A stretch of DNA of 36,232 nt from CAVTUU01 sp045804965. GTDB taxonomy: Bacteria > Chloroflexota > Chloroflexia > Thermomicrobiales > UBA6265. Below the pieces are notes generated by a model. The model was not told the origin of the DNA and did not search any database. It was given only the letters and a program-made list of their open reading frames with translations. Of this stretch, positions 16,429 through 24,207 are shown piece by piece (positions within the stretch are counted from its first letter, which is position 1; the number at the start of each line of letters is the position of its first letter). The stretch spans positions 1 through 36,232 of the forward strand of contig JBJMMD010000011.1 of assembly GCA_045804965.1 (NCBI GenBank), in the 5' to 3' direction. The translations under genes and the position numbers were made by a program.

Positions 16429-18276
16429 TTGCGAAATCCAATTTTGTTGGGCAAATCCGAACGACGCATCGTGCCGTTCGTGCTCGTGATCGTTCTTCTG
16501 CCGTTGCTGCTCGTCGCATGTGGTGGCGGGGCGAACGACGCCACGCCGACGCCGACGGCGAAGCCATTGCCGCGGACACCAACACCGGCGGTGACAGCTG
16601 CCACGTCGCCGGTGGTCTCGCCATTCGCATCCCCAGGCGCATCGCCGGTTGCAAGCCCCTCGCCAGTAGCCGTCGGAAAATCAATTACCCGCGATGAGTT
16701 TCGAGCGAAATTGCTGTCCGCGTTCCCCATGGCGCCGACCGCCCACAAGGGCGGGCAGATCATCCTCGGCGAGTCGAGCGACATCAGCACCGTGAACGGA
16801 ATACTGACCAACGATTCGCTGACCTTCTCTATCACCGGCGCGATATACGAAACGCTCGTCGGCGCGAGTCCGATCGATGGACAACCGGTGCCGGCGCTCG
16901 CCGACTTTTGGGACCTTGCGCCCGACGGCGTCACCTACACTTTTCACTTGAACAAGAAGGCGAAATGGCAAGACGGCGTCGATCTTACCGCCGATGACGT
17001 GAAATTCAGCTTTGATGCCGTACTCGATCCGAACACCGGGAGCTCTTACAGGTCAAGCGTCAACAAGGCCGTCGCTTCGTATCGCGTGGTTGACCCCGAC
17101 ACTTTCGAGATCCTTGCCCGCGACCGGCTGGTGAGTTTCCTCTACGACGCGCCCGGTACGGTCTTGATCATGCCCAAACACATCTGGGAAAACGTCGGCT
17201 TCGAAAGCTGGACCTTTGACCCAGGGAGCACGGGAAAAGACCCGTCGCGGGTTGTCGGCACCGGGCCGTTCAAGTTCAAAGAGTGGGTTCAAGGCGACCA
17301 CGTCACCATCGTGCGCAACGACGATTACTACGACGTTGTCCCCACCATTGACGAATTCATCCTTCAGGTTCAACCGAACACGGAGACCGCGGTCATCTCG
17401 CTCAAAAACAAACAGACCGATCTGATGGAGATCATTCCTCCCGGCGACATGGAATCGGTTCAAAACACGGACGCATTGAAGGTCGACATTTACGACATCT
17501 TCCAGTTCACCTTCTACGCATTCAATCTCGATCCCGACAAGACACCGCTGTTCCAGGACAAGGGGCTGCGCCAGGCCCTCTTCTACGCACTCGATCGCGA
17601 CTCGATTACGAAGGAGATCTTCCTTGGCTTTGGCGAGGCCGGCGTGGGTACGCAGCCAAAACTTTCGCCAGCCTATGCTCCGGAGCGGATGACGCCGAAA
17701 TATACCTACGATCCCCAAAAGGCGAAGGACCTGCTCGCTTCCGCGGGATGGACCGATTCGAACAACAACGGGTCAGTCGACAAGAACGGGCAGGAGCTCA
17801 AGTTCGAGTTGATGATCCCTGACGGCGACGCAACGACCGAACAGATTGCGTCATACATCCAGGAAGCGTGGAAGGCTGTTGGCGCTAAGGTTGAGGTGAA
17901 TAAGGTGTCGTTTAACGCGCTCGTCGATCGTCTAGAGTCACACGATTTCGACACCGCGTTGCTCGCGTTCAATCTCACGCCCGACGGCGCCCAAACTTCG
18001 ATCTTCAGCTGCGATGCCTACAAAGGCGGTCTGAACTTCATGAAGTTTTGCAACGCCCAATGGGATCTGCTCGACGAGCGGCAACGGCGAGAATTTAATA
18101 CCGCGAAGCGCACGGAGGAGCTCGTCCAGCAATCACAGATCGTGTGGGATGAACAACCGGTTGGCGTGATCCGGTTCGGCGTCGCCCGCACTGGGTACAA
18201 CACGCGGATGCACAACTTCTATCCTAACGGCTACGGATTCCTCTGGAGCTTGCCGTTCGTTTGGGTTGACGGCTAA
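16429..18276 (+). CDS. Family 5 (peptide/nickel-type) ABC transporter solute-binding lipoprotein
   Basis: This extracytoplasmic receptor belongs to the DppA/OppA class. The signal sequence RRIVPFVLVIVLLPLLLVAC ends in a lipobox (LVAC), so the mature protein is lipid-anchored. A Thr/Pro/Ala/Ser-rich linker of about 60 residues follows. The domain core has ALADFWDLAPDGVTYTFHLN, KWQDGVDLTADDV and VVGTGPFKFKEW, all signatures of family 5. A TTG at 16429 preceded by GGGAG gives a normal signal peptide. The longer GTG frame from 16288 adds 47 implausible residues. No permease or ATPase genes adjoin it, so it is an orphan receptor here. Confidence 0.85.
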   Translation: MRNPILLGKSERRIVPFVLVIVLLPLLLVACGGGANDATPTPTAKPLPRTPTPAVTAATSPVVSPFASPGASPVASPSPVAVGKSITRDEFRAKLLSAFPMAPTAHKGGQIILGESSDISTVNGILTNDSLTFSITGAIYETLVGASPIDGQPVPALADFWDLAPDGVTYTFHLNKKAKWQDGVDLTADDVKFSFDAVLDPNTGSSYRSSVNKAVASYRVVDPDTFEILARDRLVSFLYDAPGTVLIMPKHIWENVGFESWTFDPGSTGKDPSRVVGTGPFKFKEWVQGDHVTIVRNDDYYDVVPTIDEFILQVQPNTETAVISLKNKQTDLMEIIPPGDMESVQNTDALKVDIYDIFQFTFYAFNLDPDKTPLFQDKGLRQALFYALDRDSITKEIFLGFGEAGVGTQPKLSPAYAPERMTPKYTYDPQKAKDLLASAGWTDSNNNGSVDKNGQELKFELMIPDGDATTEQIASYIQEAWKAVGAKVEVNKVSFNALVDRLESHDFDTALLAFNLTPDGAQTSIFSCDAYKGGLNFMKFCNAQWDLLDERQRREFNTAKRTEELVQQSQIVWDEQPVGVIRFGVARTGYNTRMHNFYPNGYGFLWSLPFVWVDG

Positions 18277-18286
18277 CTGATCGGGA

Positions 18287-18309
18287 CCTTCCGGCCGTCT
18301 AATGGAAGG
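18287..18309 (+). terminator. Possible terminator after the solute-binding protein gene
   Basis: Inverted arms CCTTCC and GGAAGG with an 11-base loop lie 10 bp after the stop codon. No T-tract follows, so confidence is modest. Confidence 0.35.
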
Positions 18310-18362
18310 CCTGGGATGGTACTATTCGCTGCGAGTGCGAGGATGAGCGCGCCTGCGTTAAG

Positions 18363-19742
18363 GTGCCCGCGCTGTTCGCACGAGGAGCACAACCAGGCGT
18401 GTCTGATAGTCTTCAAAACGGCCTCTACATCATCCCCATTCTCGCGTTTCTCATCTTGATGCACGAGCTTGGTCACTTCGTGACCGCGCGCATGTGTGGT
18501 GTGAAAGTCGAAGAGTTCGGCATCGGGATACCGCCGCGGCTCTGGGGTTTCACGCGCAAAGGCGTGCTCTGGTCGATCAACGCGATCCCATTCGGCGGAT
18601 TTGTACGCGTCAAGGGCGAGGACGGGAAGAACGAGGACCCGGACTCGATGAACGCCCAGCCGCCGCACGAGCGCGCATTTTTCCTCGCTGCCGGCTCGGC
18701 GATGAATATCCTCGTGGCGATTGCGCTGATGATCGTGGTCGTCGGCGTTCAAGGCGTGCCCCATTCGCGAACGTATATCGGCGCCGTCAATCCCGGTTCG
18801 CCGGCGGCGAAAGCTGGTTGGCAAGCGGGAGACCGCATTGCCCGGATAAACGGCAGCAAAGTCGAAAATACCGAAGATATCGTCCACGCGACCCGCTCCC
18901 ACGCGGGGGAGCCGATTACGGTCACGGTCGAACGCCGCGACAAGTTCATCGACACCATGCTCACACCGCGCAAGAACCCGCCGAAAGGCGAGGGCGCGGT
19001 CGGCGTTCAGCTCGACAATCGAACCGAGGGCACGCTGTGGGTCGAGCAAGTCGCCGCCGATTCCGCCGCGTCGAAGGCGGGCCTGCAAGCGGGTGACCGC
19101 ATTATCTCGATCAATGAGCGTCCGGTGACCGACGCATTTGTCGCGAAAACCGAGCTCGAGCGATACACGGGGATGTCCGCGCCGCTCACCTTTGAACGCA
19201 ATGGCGAGATTTTCTCGACCGAAATCGCGGTGACCGAACCGGACACAGGTTCGGACATCTTTAGCGCAGTTGGGCTCTCGACGCTCCGCTTCAAGCCCGT
19301 CTATGAGCACGTGCCTGCGCTGAACGTCATTCCTCGCGGATTCCACGAATCCTATCGAGTGACGAAGCAAATGATCCTGGGCATCCGTGAGCTGTTCCGG
19401 AGTCCGGACCAGCTCTCGAACGTCGCCGGTCCGATCGGCATGGGTCAGCTCACCAGCGAGATCATCCAAGAGAGCACTCTCCCGCTTTGGATCGTGCTCG
19501 CCCAGATCACAATGGTGTTGTCGCTCAATCTCGCGATCCTGAATCTGTTGCCACTGCCAGCGCTCGATGGTGGGCGCTTGTTCTTCGTCTTGATCGAGGT
19601 GCTGCGAGGCGGTCGCAAGATCGCGCCCGAAAAAGAAGGCATCGTGCATTTCGCCGGTCTCGTTTTGCTCCTCGGTTTGATGTTCGTGATCGCGTTCGTC
19701 GACGTCAATCGCATCTTCGACGGGCGATCATTCCTACCGTAA
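18363..19742 (+). CDS. rseP: RIP metalloprotease RseP (site-2 protease)
   Basis: This intramembrane zinc protease cleaves membrane-bound regulators. The first membrane helix contains HELGHF with the two zinc His residues and catalytic Glu. NAIPFGGFVRVKGED follows. Two PDZ domains are visible, each with an A..AGWQAGDRI- or AGLQAGDRI-type carboxylate loop (about residues 135-215 and 220-300). The C-terminal zinc-ligand motif is LPALDGGRLFF. The length of 459 is normal. GTG 18363 opens the frame. GTG 18399 (SDSLQNGLYI) with GAGGAG upstream is an equally good start. It lies 16 bp before ispG, a conserved gene order. Confidence 0.9.
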   Translation: MPALFARGAQPGVSDSLQNGLYIIPILAFLILMHELGHFVTARMCGVKVEEFGIGIPPRLWGFTRKGVLWSINAIPFGGFVRVKGEDGKNEDPDSMNAQPPHERAFFLAAGSAMNILVAIALMIVVVGVQGVPHSRTYIGAVNPGSPAAKAGWQAGDRIARINGSKVENTEDIVHATRSHAGEPITVTVERRDKFIDTMLTPRKNPPKGEGAVGVQLDNRTEGTLWVEQVAADSAASKAGLQAGDRIISINERPVTDAFVAKTELERYTGMSAPLTFERNGEIFSTEIAVTEPDTGSDIFSAVGLSTLRFKPVYEHVPALNVIPRGFHESYRVTKQMILGIRELFRSPDQLSNVAGPIGMGQLTSEIIQESTLPLWIVLAQITMVLSLNLAILNLLPLPALDGGRLFFVLIEVLRGGRKIAPEKEGIVHFAGLVLLLGLMFVIAFVDVNRIFDGRSFLP

Positions 19743-19758
19743 TCTAGGAGTTCCGCCG

Positions 19759-20931
19759 ATGCTCATTGCTCCCCGCCGCCAAACTCGCGTTCTTCACGTG
19801 GGAGACGTCAAGATTGGCGGATCAAACCCGGTGGTGGTGCAGTCGATGGCGACCGCGGATACCCGCGATCCCCAAGCGACGCTGGCGCAGATTGGCGAGC
19901 TCGCCGATGCGGGCTGCGAAATCGTGCGCATCGCGGTACCCGACCGCAAAGCTGCCGCGGCCCTGCCCGACATCGTTCCGCACTCACAAGTGCCCCTGAT
20001 CGCGGACATCCATTTCGAGCATACATTAGCTCTGAAGGCGATTGAAGCCGGTATTCATGGCCTCCGCCTCAATCCCGGAAACATTCGCAAGGCGGAAGAC
20101 GTGCGCGAAGTGGTGGTCAAGGCGAAGGAGCGCGGGATTCCGATTCGGATCGGCGTTAATTACGGGTCGGTTGCGCCAATGACGCGCGAATTCGTCGATG
20201 AGATGGCCGAGCAAAGCGCAACCCAGGCCGAGCTGCGAGCTGAATGGCTCGTCCGGTCTGCGCTGGGGCACATCCGCATCCTCGAAGATCTCGATTTCGG
20301 TGAGATCAAGGTCAGCTTGAAGGCGTTCGAACTCCCCGTCATGATCGAAGCCTATCGCCGCTTCGCCGCGCTTCCGAACGATTACCCATTGCACCTCGGC
20401 GTGACCGAAGCGGGCACGCCACGCTCCGGCAGCGTCCGTTCCGCGATTGGCATCGGCACGCTCTTGGCACTCGGCATTGGCGACACGATTCGCGTTTCGC
20501 TGACAACGAATCCTGTCGAGGAAGTTTTCGTCGGGTTCGAAATCCTCAAGAGTCTCGAATTGCGCCAAAAGGGCGCGACGATGATCGCCTGCCCGACATG
20601 TGGCAGGGTTGAAGTCGATCTCTTCACGATCGCGAATCAAATCGACGACTTCTTGACGACGGTGAAGGATCCGATCCGCGTGGCTGTGATGGGCTGCGTG
20701 GTTAACGGGCCAGGTGAGGCGCGCGATGCCGATGTTGGGCTCGCTGCGGGCAACGCCAAAGGCATCATCTTCCGCAAAGGCAAGATCGTGCGCACGGTCC
20801 CCGAAACCGATATGGTCGACGCCTTGAAGCAAGAAATCTTGCAAGTCATCGAGGACCGCAAGAACGGTATCTCCGACGAAGGTGAGACGGTCGAGCAATA
20901 CAAGCCGATGCTCTCACTGACGTCGGTGTAG
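19759..20931 (+). CDS. ispG: 4-hydroxy-3-methylbut-2-enyl diphosphate synthase (flavodoxin/ferredoxin)
   Basis: This 4Fe-4S enzyme of the methylerythritol phosphate isoprenoid pathway (GcpE) turns MEcPP into HMBPP. Landmarks are VVVQSMATADTRDPQATLAQ, PLIADIHFEHTLAL, LRLNPGNI, IRIGVNYGS and LHLGVTEAGTPRSG. The cluster-ligating cysteines are CPTCGR and GCVVNGPGEA. AGGAG precedes ATG 19759. The short two-domain bacterial form (390 residues) is seen. It is in an operon with rseP. Confidence 0.95.
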   Translation: MLIAPRRQTRVLHVGDVKIGGSNPVVVQSMATADTRDPQATLAQIGELADAGCEIVRIAVPDRKAAAALPDIVPHSQVPLIADIHFEHTLALKAIEAGIHGLRLNPGNIRKAEDVREVVVKAKERGIPIRIGVNYGSVAPMTREFVDEMAEQSATQAELRAEWLVRSALGHIRILEDLDFGEIKVSLKAFELPVMIEAYRRFAALPNDYPLHLGVTEAGTPRSGSVRSAIGIGTLLALGIGDTIRVSLTTNPVEEVFVGFEILKSLELRQKGATMIACPTCGRVEVDLFTIANQIDDFLTTVKDPIRVAVMGCVVNGPGEARDADVGLAAGNAKGIIFRKGKIVRTVPETDMVDALKQEILQVIEDRKNGISDEGETVEQYKPMLSLTSV

Positions 20932-20952
20932 TCGAGATCAGTCGCAGCCGAG

Positions 20953-21369
20953 TTACGGTTCCTCGCGCGAAATCCCGTTGATCGTTCCCAACCTCCGATC
21001 AAACGAAAGAATCGAGCCCCTCGTTAAGTGCTTGGCGCGCTCGATGTGGTAGCAGTCTGCGATCGAGAGTCCGGAGTTCGCGACGTACAAGGCAAAAACA
21101 CCAGCGAAAATTGACTTTCCAGGAAGAACCACTGCCGGCAACTCTATAAAACTCTGAAGTGCTTCGCGAATCGTTTCTCTCGGCAAGTGATAAGTCTTTT
21201 CCAGCGTGAAGGCCGCCTCGAAAATCACGGTATCAGCGCATTGCACTGACCTCTGCTTCTCCTCAATCGCAACCATGAGCGCCGTCGCGCGATACGAGCG
21301 ATCGTGATGATCTTGCATGATGTGTCGCAATAAAACGTTAGTGTCTAGGAAAATGACCGGCTCATTCAT
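20953..21369 (-). CDS. vapC: PIN-domain toxin (VapC-like)
   Basis: This is a small PIN-fold ribonuclease. The four acidic positions expected for metal binding are present: FLDTNVLLRH (Asp 9), VIFEAAFTLEK (Glu), GLSIADCYHIERAK (Asp) and ILSFDRRL (Asp). At 138 residues it is a typical VapC. It starts inside the end of the antitoxin gene with an 8-bp overlap, the standard arrangement for coupled antitoxin then toxin translation. It presumably cleaves a specific RNA when the antitoxin is lost. Confidence 0.85.
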   Translation of the reverse strand: MNEPVIFLDTNVLLRHIMQDHHDRSYRATALMVAIEEKQRSVQCADTVIFEAAFTLEKTYHLPRETIREALQSFIELPAVVLPGKSIFAGVFALYVANSGLSIADCYHIERAKHLTRGSILSFDRRLGTINGISREEP

Positions 21370-21634
21370 TCCTCATTTGCTCGGCGACTTCGGCAGCGAC
21401 TGCTTGCCCAAATGCTTCTCGCTCTTCCTCCGGAGTTAACGGCTTGGAAAGGCGATACTTAGCTCCAATACCAGCCGTGCTTTCCGCAAAACTTCGCGCC
21501 GGCTGAAGATAGACGCGCCCGCCCTCGCGCTCAACCGCGAGTTGATCGCCTTCCTTCCAATCCAATGCTCGGCGAATTTCAACAGGAATTGAGATTTGCC
21601 CCTTGCGAGTGATCGTCGTCTTACGCGCGACCAT
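21362..21634 (-). CDS. vapB: AbrB/SpoVT-type antitoxin (VapB-like)
   Basis: The N-terminal swapped-hairpin DNA-binding domain reads TTITRKGQISIPVEIRRALD followed by WKEGDQLAVEREGGRVYLQP, diagnostic of AbrB/MazE-type transcription factors. The C-terminal half (residues 50-90) is acidic and helical and should bind the PIN toxin. AAGGAG lies upstream of ATG 21634. It precedes the toxin and likely represses the pair through the inverted repeat just upstream. Confidence 0.88.
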   Translation of the reverse strand: MVARKTTITRKGQISIPVEIRRALDWKEGDQLAVEREGGRVYLQPARSFAESTAGIGAKYRLSKPLTPEEEREAFGQAVAAEVAEQMRNE

Positions 21635-21650
21635 GCTTTTACTCCTTCAG

Positions 21651-21686
21651 ATTGGTACTACCTAGATCAAACTCGGTAGTATCAAT
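21651..21686 (-). promoter_or_regulatory. Inverted-repeat operator of the vapBC pair
   Basis: ATTGGTACTACC at 21651-21662 and GGTAGTATCAAT at 21675-21686 are 11/12 inverted repeats separated by 12 bp and centred 34 bp upstream of the antitoxin start. This is the expected place for autoregulation by an AbrB-type antitoxin; the arm spacing of two helical turns suits a dimer pair. Confidence 0.65.
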
Positions 21687-21695
21687 TTCTCTTGG

Positions 21696-22091
21696 TTGTA
21701 CTCATGTGTCAATAAAAGATTGACGGACTCCGACCGCGAAATTGCCGGCGTTCGCATGAACTCACGCTCTTCAATTGTCGCTCTTCCTGGTAACGTAACA
21801 AGGTTCGTGGTGCGTAGATTTCGCCCGATCCACGGTCGAAATCGCGGGTTCCTGAGTGCTGGATCATCTTCTAAAGGACCGGAATTGCTCAGTAAATCCA
21901 GGAGTGAAGCGAAGGAATATGAAGTTCAAGGTTGCAAGTTGATCTGTCCGATATGCGGGCACGAGCTGTTTTCAGTGTTTCGTCCAATTTCTACGTCACG
22001 CATAAGGCACGTCGGAGTGACGGGTTTTGTTTATGCACGATGCAGAAACTTCCGCTGGTTCAAAGTGTTGAAGCAGTCAAACGATACATGA
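21696..22091 (+). CDS. Small zinc-ribbon protein, C-terminus degenerate
   Basis: The last 55 residues read CKLICPICGHELFSVFRPIS, then TSRIRHVGVTGFVYARCRNF and RW. This resembles a family of short proteins with CPxCGxxxFxxR...TR...VCxxCGYxxWF. Here the second cysteine pair is incomplete (only YARC), so the ribbon may be damaged. The N-terminal 75 residues are basic and unlike anything recognised, so a later start is possible. It is divergent from vapBC and would share the promoter region. Confidence 0.4.
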   Translation: MYSCVNKRLTDSDREIAGVRMNSRSSIVALPGNVTRFVVRRFRPIHGRNRGFLSAGSSSKGPELLSKSRSEAKEYEVQGCKLICPICGHELFSVFRPISTSRIRHVGVTGFVYARCRNFRWFKVLKQSNDT

Positions 22092-22185
22092 AGATGTTCT
22101 AGACAAGTTCTGCGATAAGATGCCGACCTGCCCGGTGGGCGCACTGTCGTGAGCCTCTTTGTTTGCTGTCAGGAGGTGACTCCAT

Positions 22186-22902
22186 ATGCCTTTGCCCGTT
22201 TCGCCGGATCGTCTCATCACGCCCAAACAGATCGAATACCTCAAGACCGTTGATAGTCCGACGATCGCGAATGCCGTCGAGACCTTTAATGTCCGTGACC
22301 GGACGGAAGGATTCATTGGCGGTGGGATTCAGTCGATCTTTCCCAGTCCTGGGGCGATGGTCGGGTACGCGCTGACCGTGACAATGACGAATGAACCCGG
22401 CGAGGTGGCGGGTCGAGAAGGTTACTGGAGGATGTGGGAAACGCTGGCGGAGATGCCGAAGCCGTCCGTACTGGCAATTCAGGATGTGGGCGGGAACCCG
22501 ACTCGCTGCGCGTATGCCGGCGAGGTGATGGCGACCCTGGCCAAGCGGCTCGGAGCGGTCGCCATGGTGACCGATGGCGGATTCCGCGATCTGGATGAAG
22601 TGCACATGCTCGGGATCCACTACTACGCCAGTTATTCCGTCGTCTCGCACGGCAACTTCAAGATTGTCGACGTCGGCGTTCCGATCACGCTTGACGGCCA
22701 ACGAGTTGAAACCGGCGACATTCTCCACGGCGACATGAACGGCATTGTCATCGTCCCGCCAACCGTCCTGCCAGGGCTGCCCGAGGCGGTCGCCGCGATT
22801 CGCGATCGCGAACGCCGCGTGATCGCGTTCATCAAGACAAACACGTCACAATCTTGCGCAGATTTCGTTCGGCTTTTTCGTGAAACTGGCGGCCTAGGCT
22901 AG
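22186..22902 (+). CDS. RraA family protein (HMG aldolase / demethylmenaquinone methyltransferase-like fold)
   Basis: The family signature is present: IQDVGGNPTRCAYAGEVMAT, LAKRLGAVAMVTDGGFRDLD with the metal/substrate Asp-Gly-x-x-Arg-Asp, and GDILHGDMNGIVIVPP. Members are metal-dependent 4-hydroxy-4-methyl-2-oxoglutarate/oxaloacetate aldolases or, in E. coli, an RNase E inhibitor. Without RNase E context the aldolase role is more likely. 238 residues. A strong AGGAGGT ribosome site precedes ATG 22186. Confidence 0.85.
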   Translation: MPLPVSPDRLITPKQIEYLKTVDSPTIANAVETFNVRDRTEGFIGGGIQSIFPSPGAMVGYALTVTMTNEPGEVAGREGYWRMWETLAEMPKPSVLAIQDVGGNPTRCAYAGEVMATLAKRLGAVAMVTDGGFRDLDEVHMLGIHYYASYSVVSHGNFKIVDVGVPITLDGQRVETGDILHGDMNGIVIVPPTVLPGLPEAVAAIRDRERRVIAFIKTNTSQSCADFVRLFRETGGLG

Positions 22903-23294
22903 AATGTACGTACAGAAAAGCCCCCGCGCCACCCGTCAGTAGCCGGGGCGGTGGCATGAGAGACCAACGAGGCGACCGGCGGCAATTGGAACTCACCGTG
23001 TAGCCCGTTTGTCCTGCCGGTGTCGTTATCGCTCGCCGATTAGGCGGCGCAGCACGCACGAATCGGAAATTAGTACTCCAGACATACAGGGAAAAGCGCC
23101 AGTACGTATAGCAATGACTGTCGCTTTGCAATAAAATAGGTGCACGTGAATGAACAGTCGTTCACGGCCACGCAAATACCGCGAGCGATAAGGCCTTCGT
23201 TCGTTGGTTCGCCAGCGCGGCAACGTAGGGACCCCTGCCCGCAAGGGCCCGCGGTTCTGAGTTGTACGTGGCGCTCCAGCGCCGGAGGTTTTCT
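22903..23294. other. Gap between RraA gene and the mobile cluster
   Basis: No convincing gene in about 390 bp. It contains TGTACGTACA (22905-22914), an A/T-richer patch near 23120-23140, the candidate operator at 23145-23166, and a hairpin GGCGC-TCCA-GCGCC directly before the ribosome site of the next gene. No attachment-site duplication was identified. Confidence 0.45.
23145..23166 (+). promoter_or_regulatory. Candidate operator upstream of the replication cluster
   Basis: Arms CGTGAA and TTCACG are separated by 10 bp, with an inner GAAC/GTTC pair, about 130 bp before the first gene of the cluster. The size suits a phage-type repressor site; nothing in the window encodes an obvious repressor. 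Confidence 0.35.
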
Positions 23295-23513
23295 ATGGCC
23301 GAGACTGCGCCAATCGCTCGCCGCCGCTATTTTGCGGACAAGTTCCAAACCCAAGCCGAGAAAACCGAATATTTCTCCGACCTAGCCAAGAAAAGCCAGG
23401 CGGGCCGGATCGTGCTCACCGGCGACCAGGCGGACGCCGTGCGCCAAGCCTATGCGTTGCTGCAACGCGTCTCCGCCAAGCTAGAAGCGCCCGTCGAGGT
23501 GGGCGATGACTAG
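23295..23513 (+). CDS. Unknown 72-residue protein opening the mobile cluster
   Basis: The protein begins MAETAPIARRRYFADKF. It is charged and helical, with no Cys and no membrane segment. It resembles small phage or plasmid accessory proteins but no family was recognised. GGAGG precedes ATG 23295. The longer frame from 23262 is rejected because the extra 11 residues overlap a hairpin. Its stop overlaps the primase-like gene start by 8 bp, so the two are translated together. Confidence 0.6.
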   Translation: MAETAPIARRRYFADKFQTQAEKTEYFSDLAKKSQAGRIVLTGDQADAVRQAYALLQRVSAKLEAPVEVGDD

Positions 23514-24207
23514 CACAAAAGAAAACCACCGGGCCGGCAAACCCAGTGGCTCTCCACAGACGACGAACGCGATGCTTGCACCACAGACTCTACCAGGGCG
23601 CAGCCCATCGGGCAAGAGCCACGCCTTCCGCGACGCCTGGAACCCGTACCGGGGCGCCACCGTGGCCGCGCTCCTGGCCGGCAAAGCCGCCATTTTGGCT
23701 GATATCGCCGACATCACCGCTCGCCCCGACGGATGGGACTTCCCCGACGGCTCAAAGGCCGTCTTGAATATCTACATGGCGGATATCGAGGCGGAACTCA
23801 CGCGCCGATCGCGGCTGCGCTTACCGCCTGAACGGTCGGCCAATTACTCCGCTGATGCCATCAAGAAGCGAGTCGACATCGTGCAGATTGCCGAGCGCTA
23901 CGCGGCAAAGCTGCGCAAGGTTGGCAGCCGCTACCGGGCCAGATGCCCGAAGCACGACGGCGAATCCGACACGTCGCTGTCGATCGACGCCGAGCAGCAA
24001 CTCTTCTACTGCTTCGGTTGTCAGATCGGCGGCGACGTCTTCGACCTGCTGATGTGGGTTGCCGGTTGCGACTTTCCTGGGGCTATCCAACTCGCCTGCA
24101 TCGAGGCGGGGATCCCGAAAATGATTCCCGAAAATGATTCCCGCCCTAAGGGAATTGGGAACGGGAATCATTTTGCCGTGCGGGGCGGACAGGTGGTGCC
24201 GCGATGA
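23506..24207 (+). CDS. CHC2 zinc-finger primase-like replication protein
   Basis: Residues 115-205 form a CHC2 zinc finger of DnaG type: KKRVDIVQIAERYAAKLRKV, then Cys147-x2-His150 and Cys169-x2-Cys172 in CPKH..FYCFGC, followed by GGDVFDLLMWV. The Toprim catalytic domain is absent, so it is not a complete primase; such short CHC2 proteins occur in phages and plasmids beside a RepA-like helicase. The N-terminal 110 residues are not recognised. The 3' end of the gene holds the repeat cluster at 24118-24174. A 4-bp ATGA overlap joins it to the ATPase gene. Confidence 0.75.
   Translation: MTSTKENHRAGKPSGSPQTTNAMLAPQTLPGRSPSGKSHAFRDAWNPYRGATVAALLAGKAAILADIADITARPDGWDFPDGSKAVLNIYMADIEAELTRRSRLRLPPERSANYSADAIKKRVDIVQIAERYAAKLRKVGSRYRARCPKHDGESDTSLSIDAEQQLFYCFGCQIGGDVFDLLMWVAGCDFPGAIQLACIEAGIPKMIPENDSRPKGIGNGNHFAVRGGQVVPR
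24118..24174. repeat. Repeat cluster 1 (AAAATGATTCCCG, two direct and one inverted copy)
   Basis: AAAATGATTCCCG occurs at 24118-24130 and again, directly adjacent, at 24131-24143. Its exact inverse CGGGAATCATTTT is at 24162-24174. The second and third copies form a 13-bp stem with an 18-base loop. The cluster lies in the last codons of the primase-like gene and encodes part of its tail. Related GGGAAC(C/A)AT repeats appear in cluster 2. Placement beside replication genes suggests iterons (inference). Confidence 0.6.

Noticed and set aside
22832..23354. Minus-strand frames after the RraA gene
   Set aside because: No ribosome sites, no family resemblance, and mutual overlap; they look like chance frames in GC-rich DNA.
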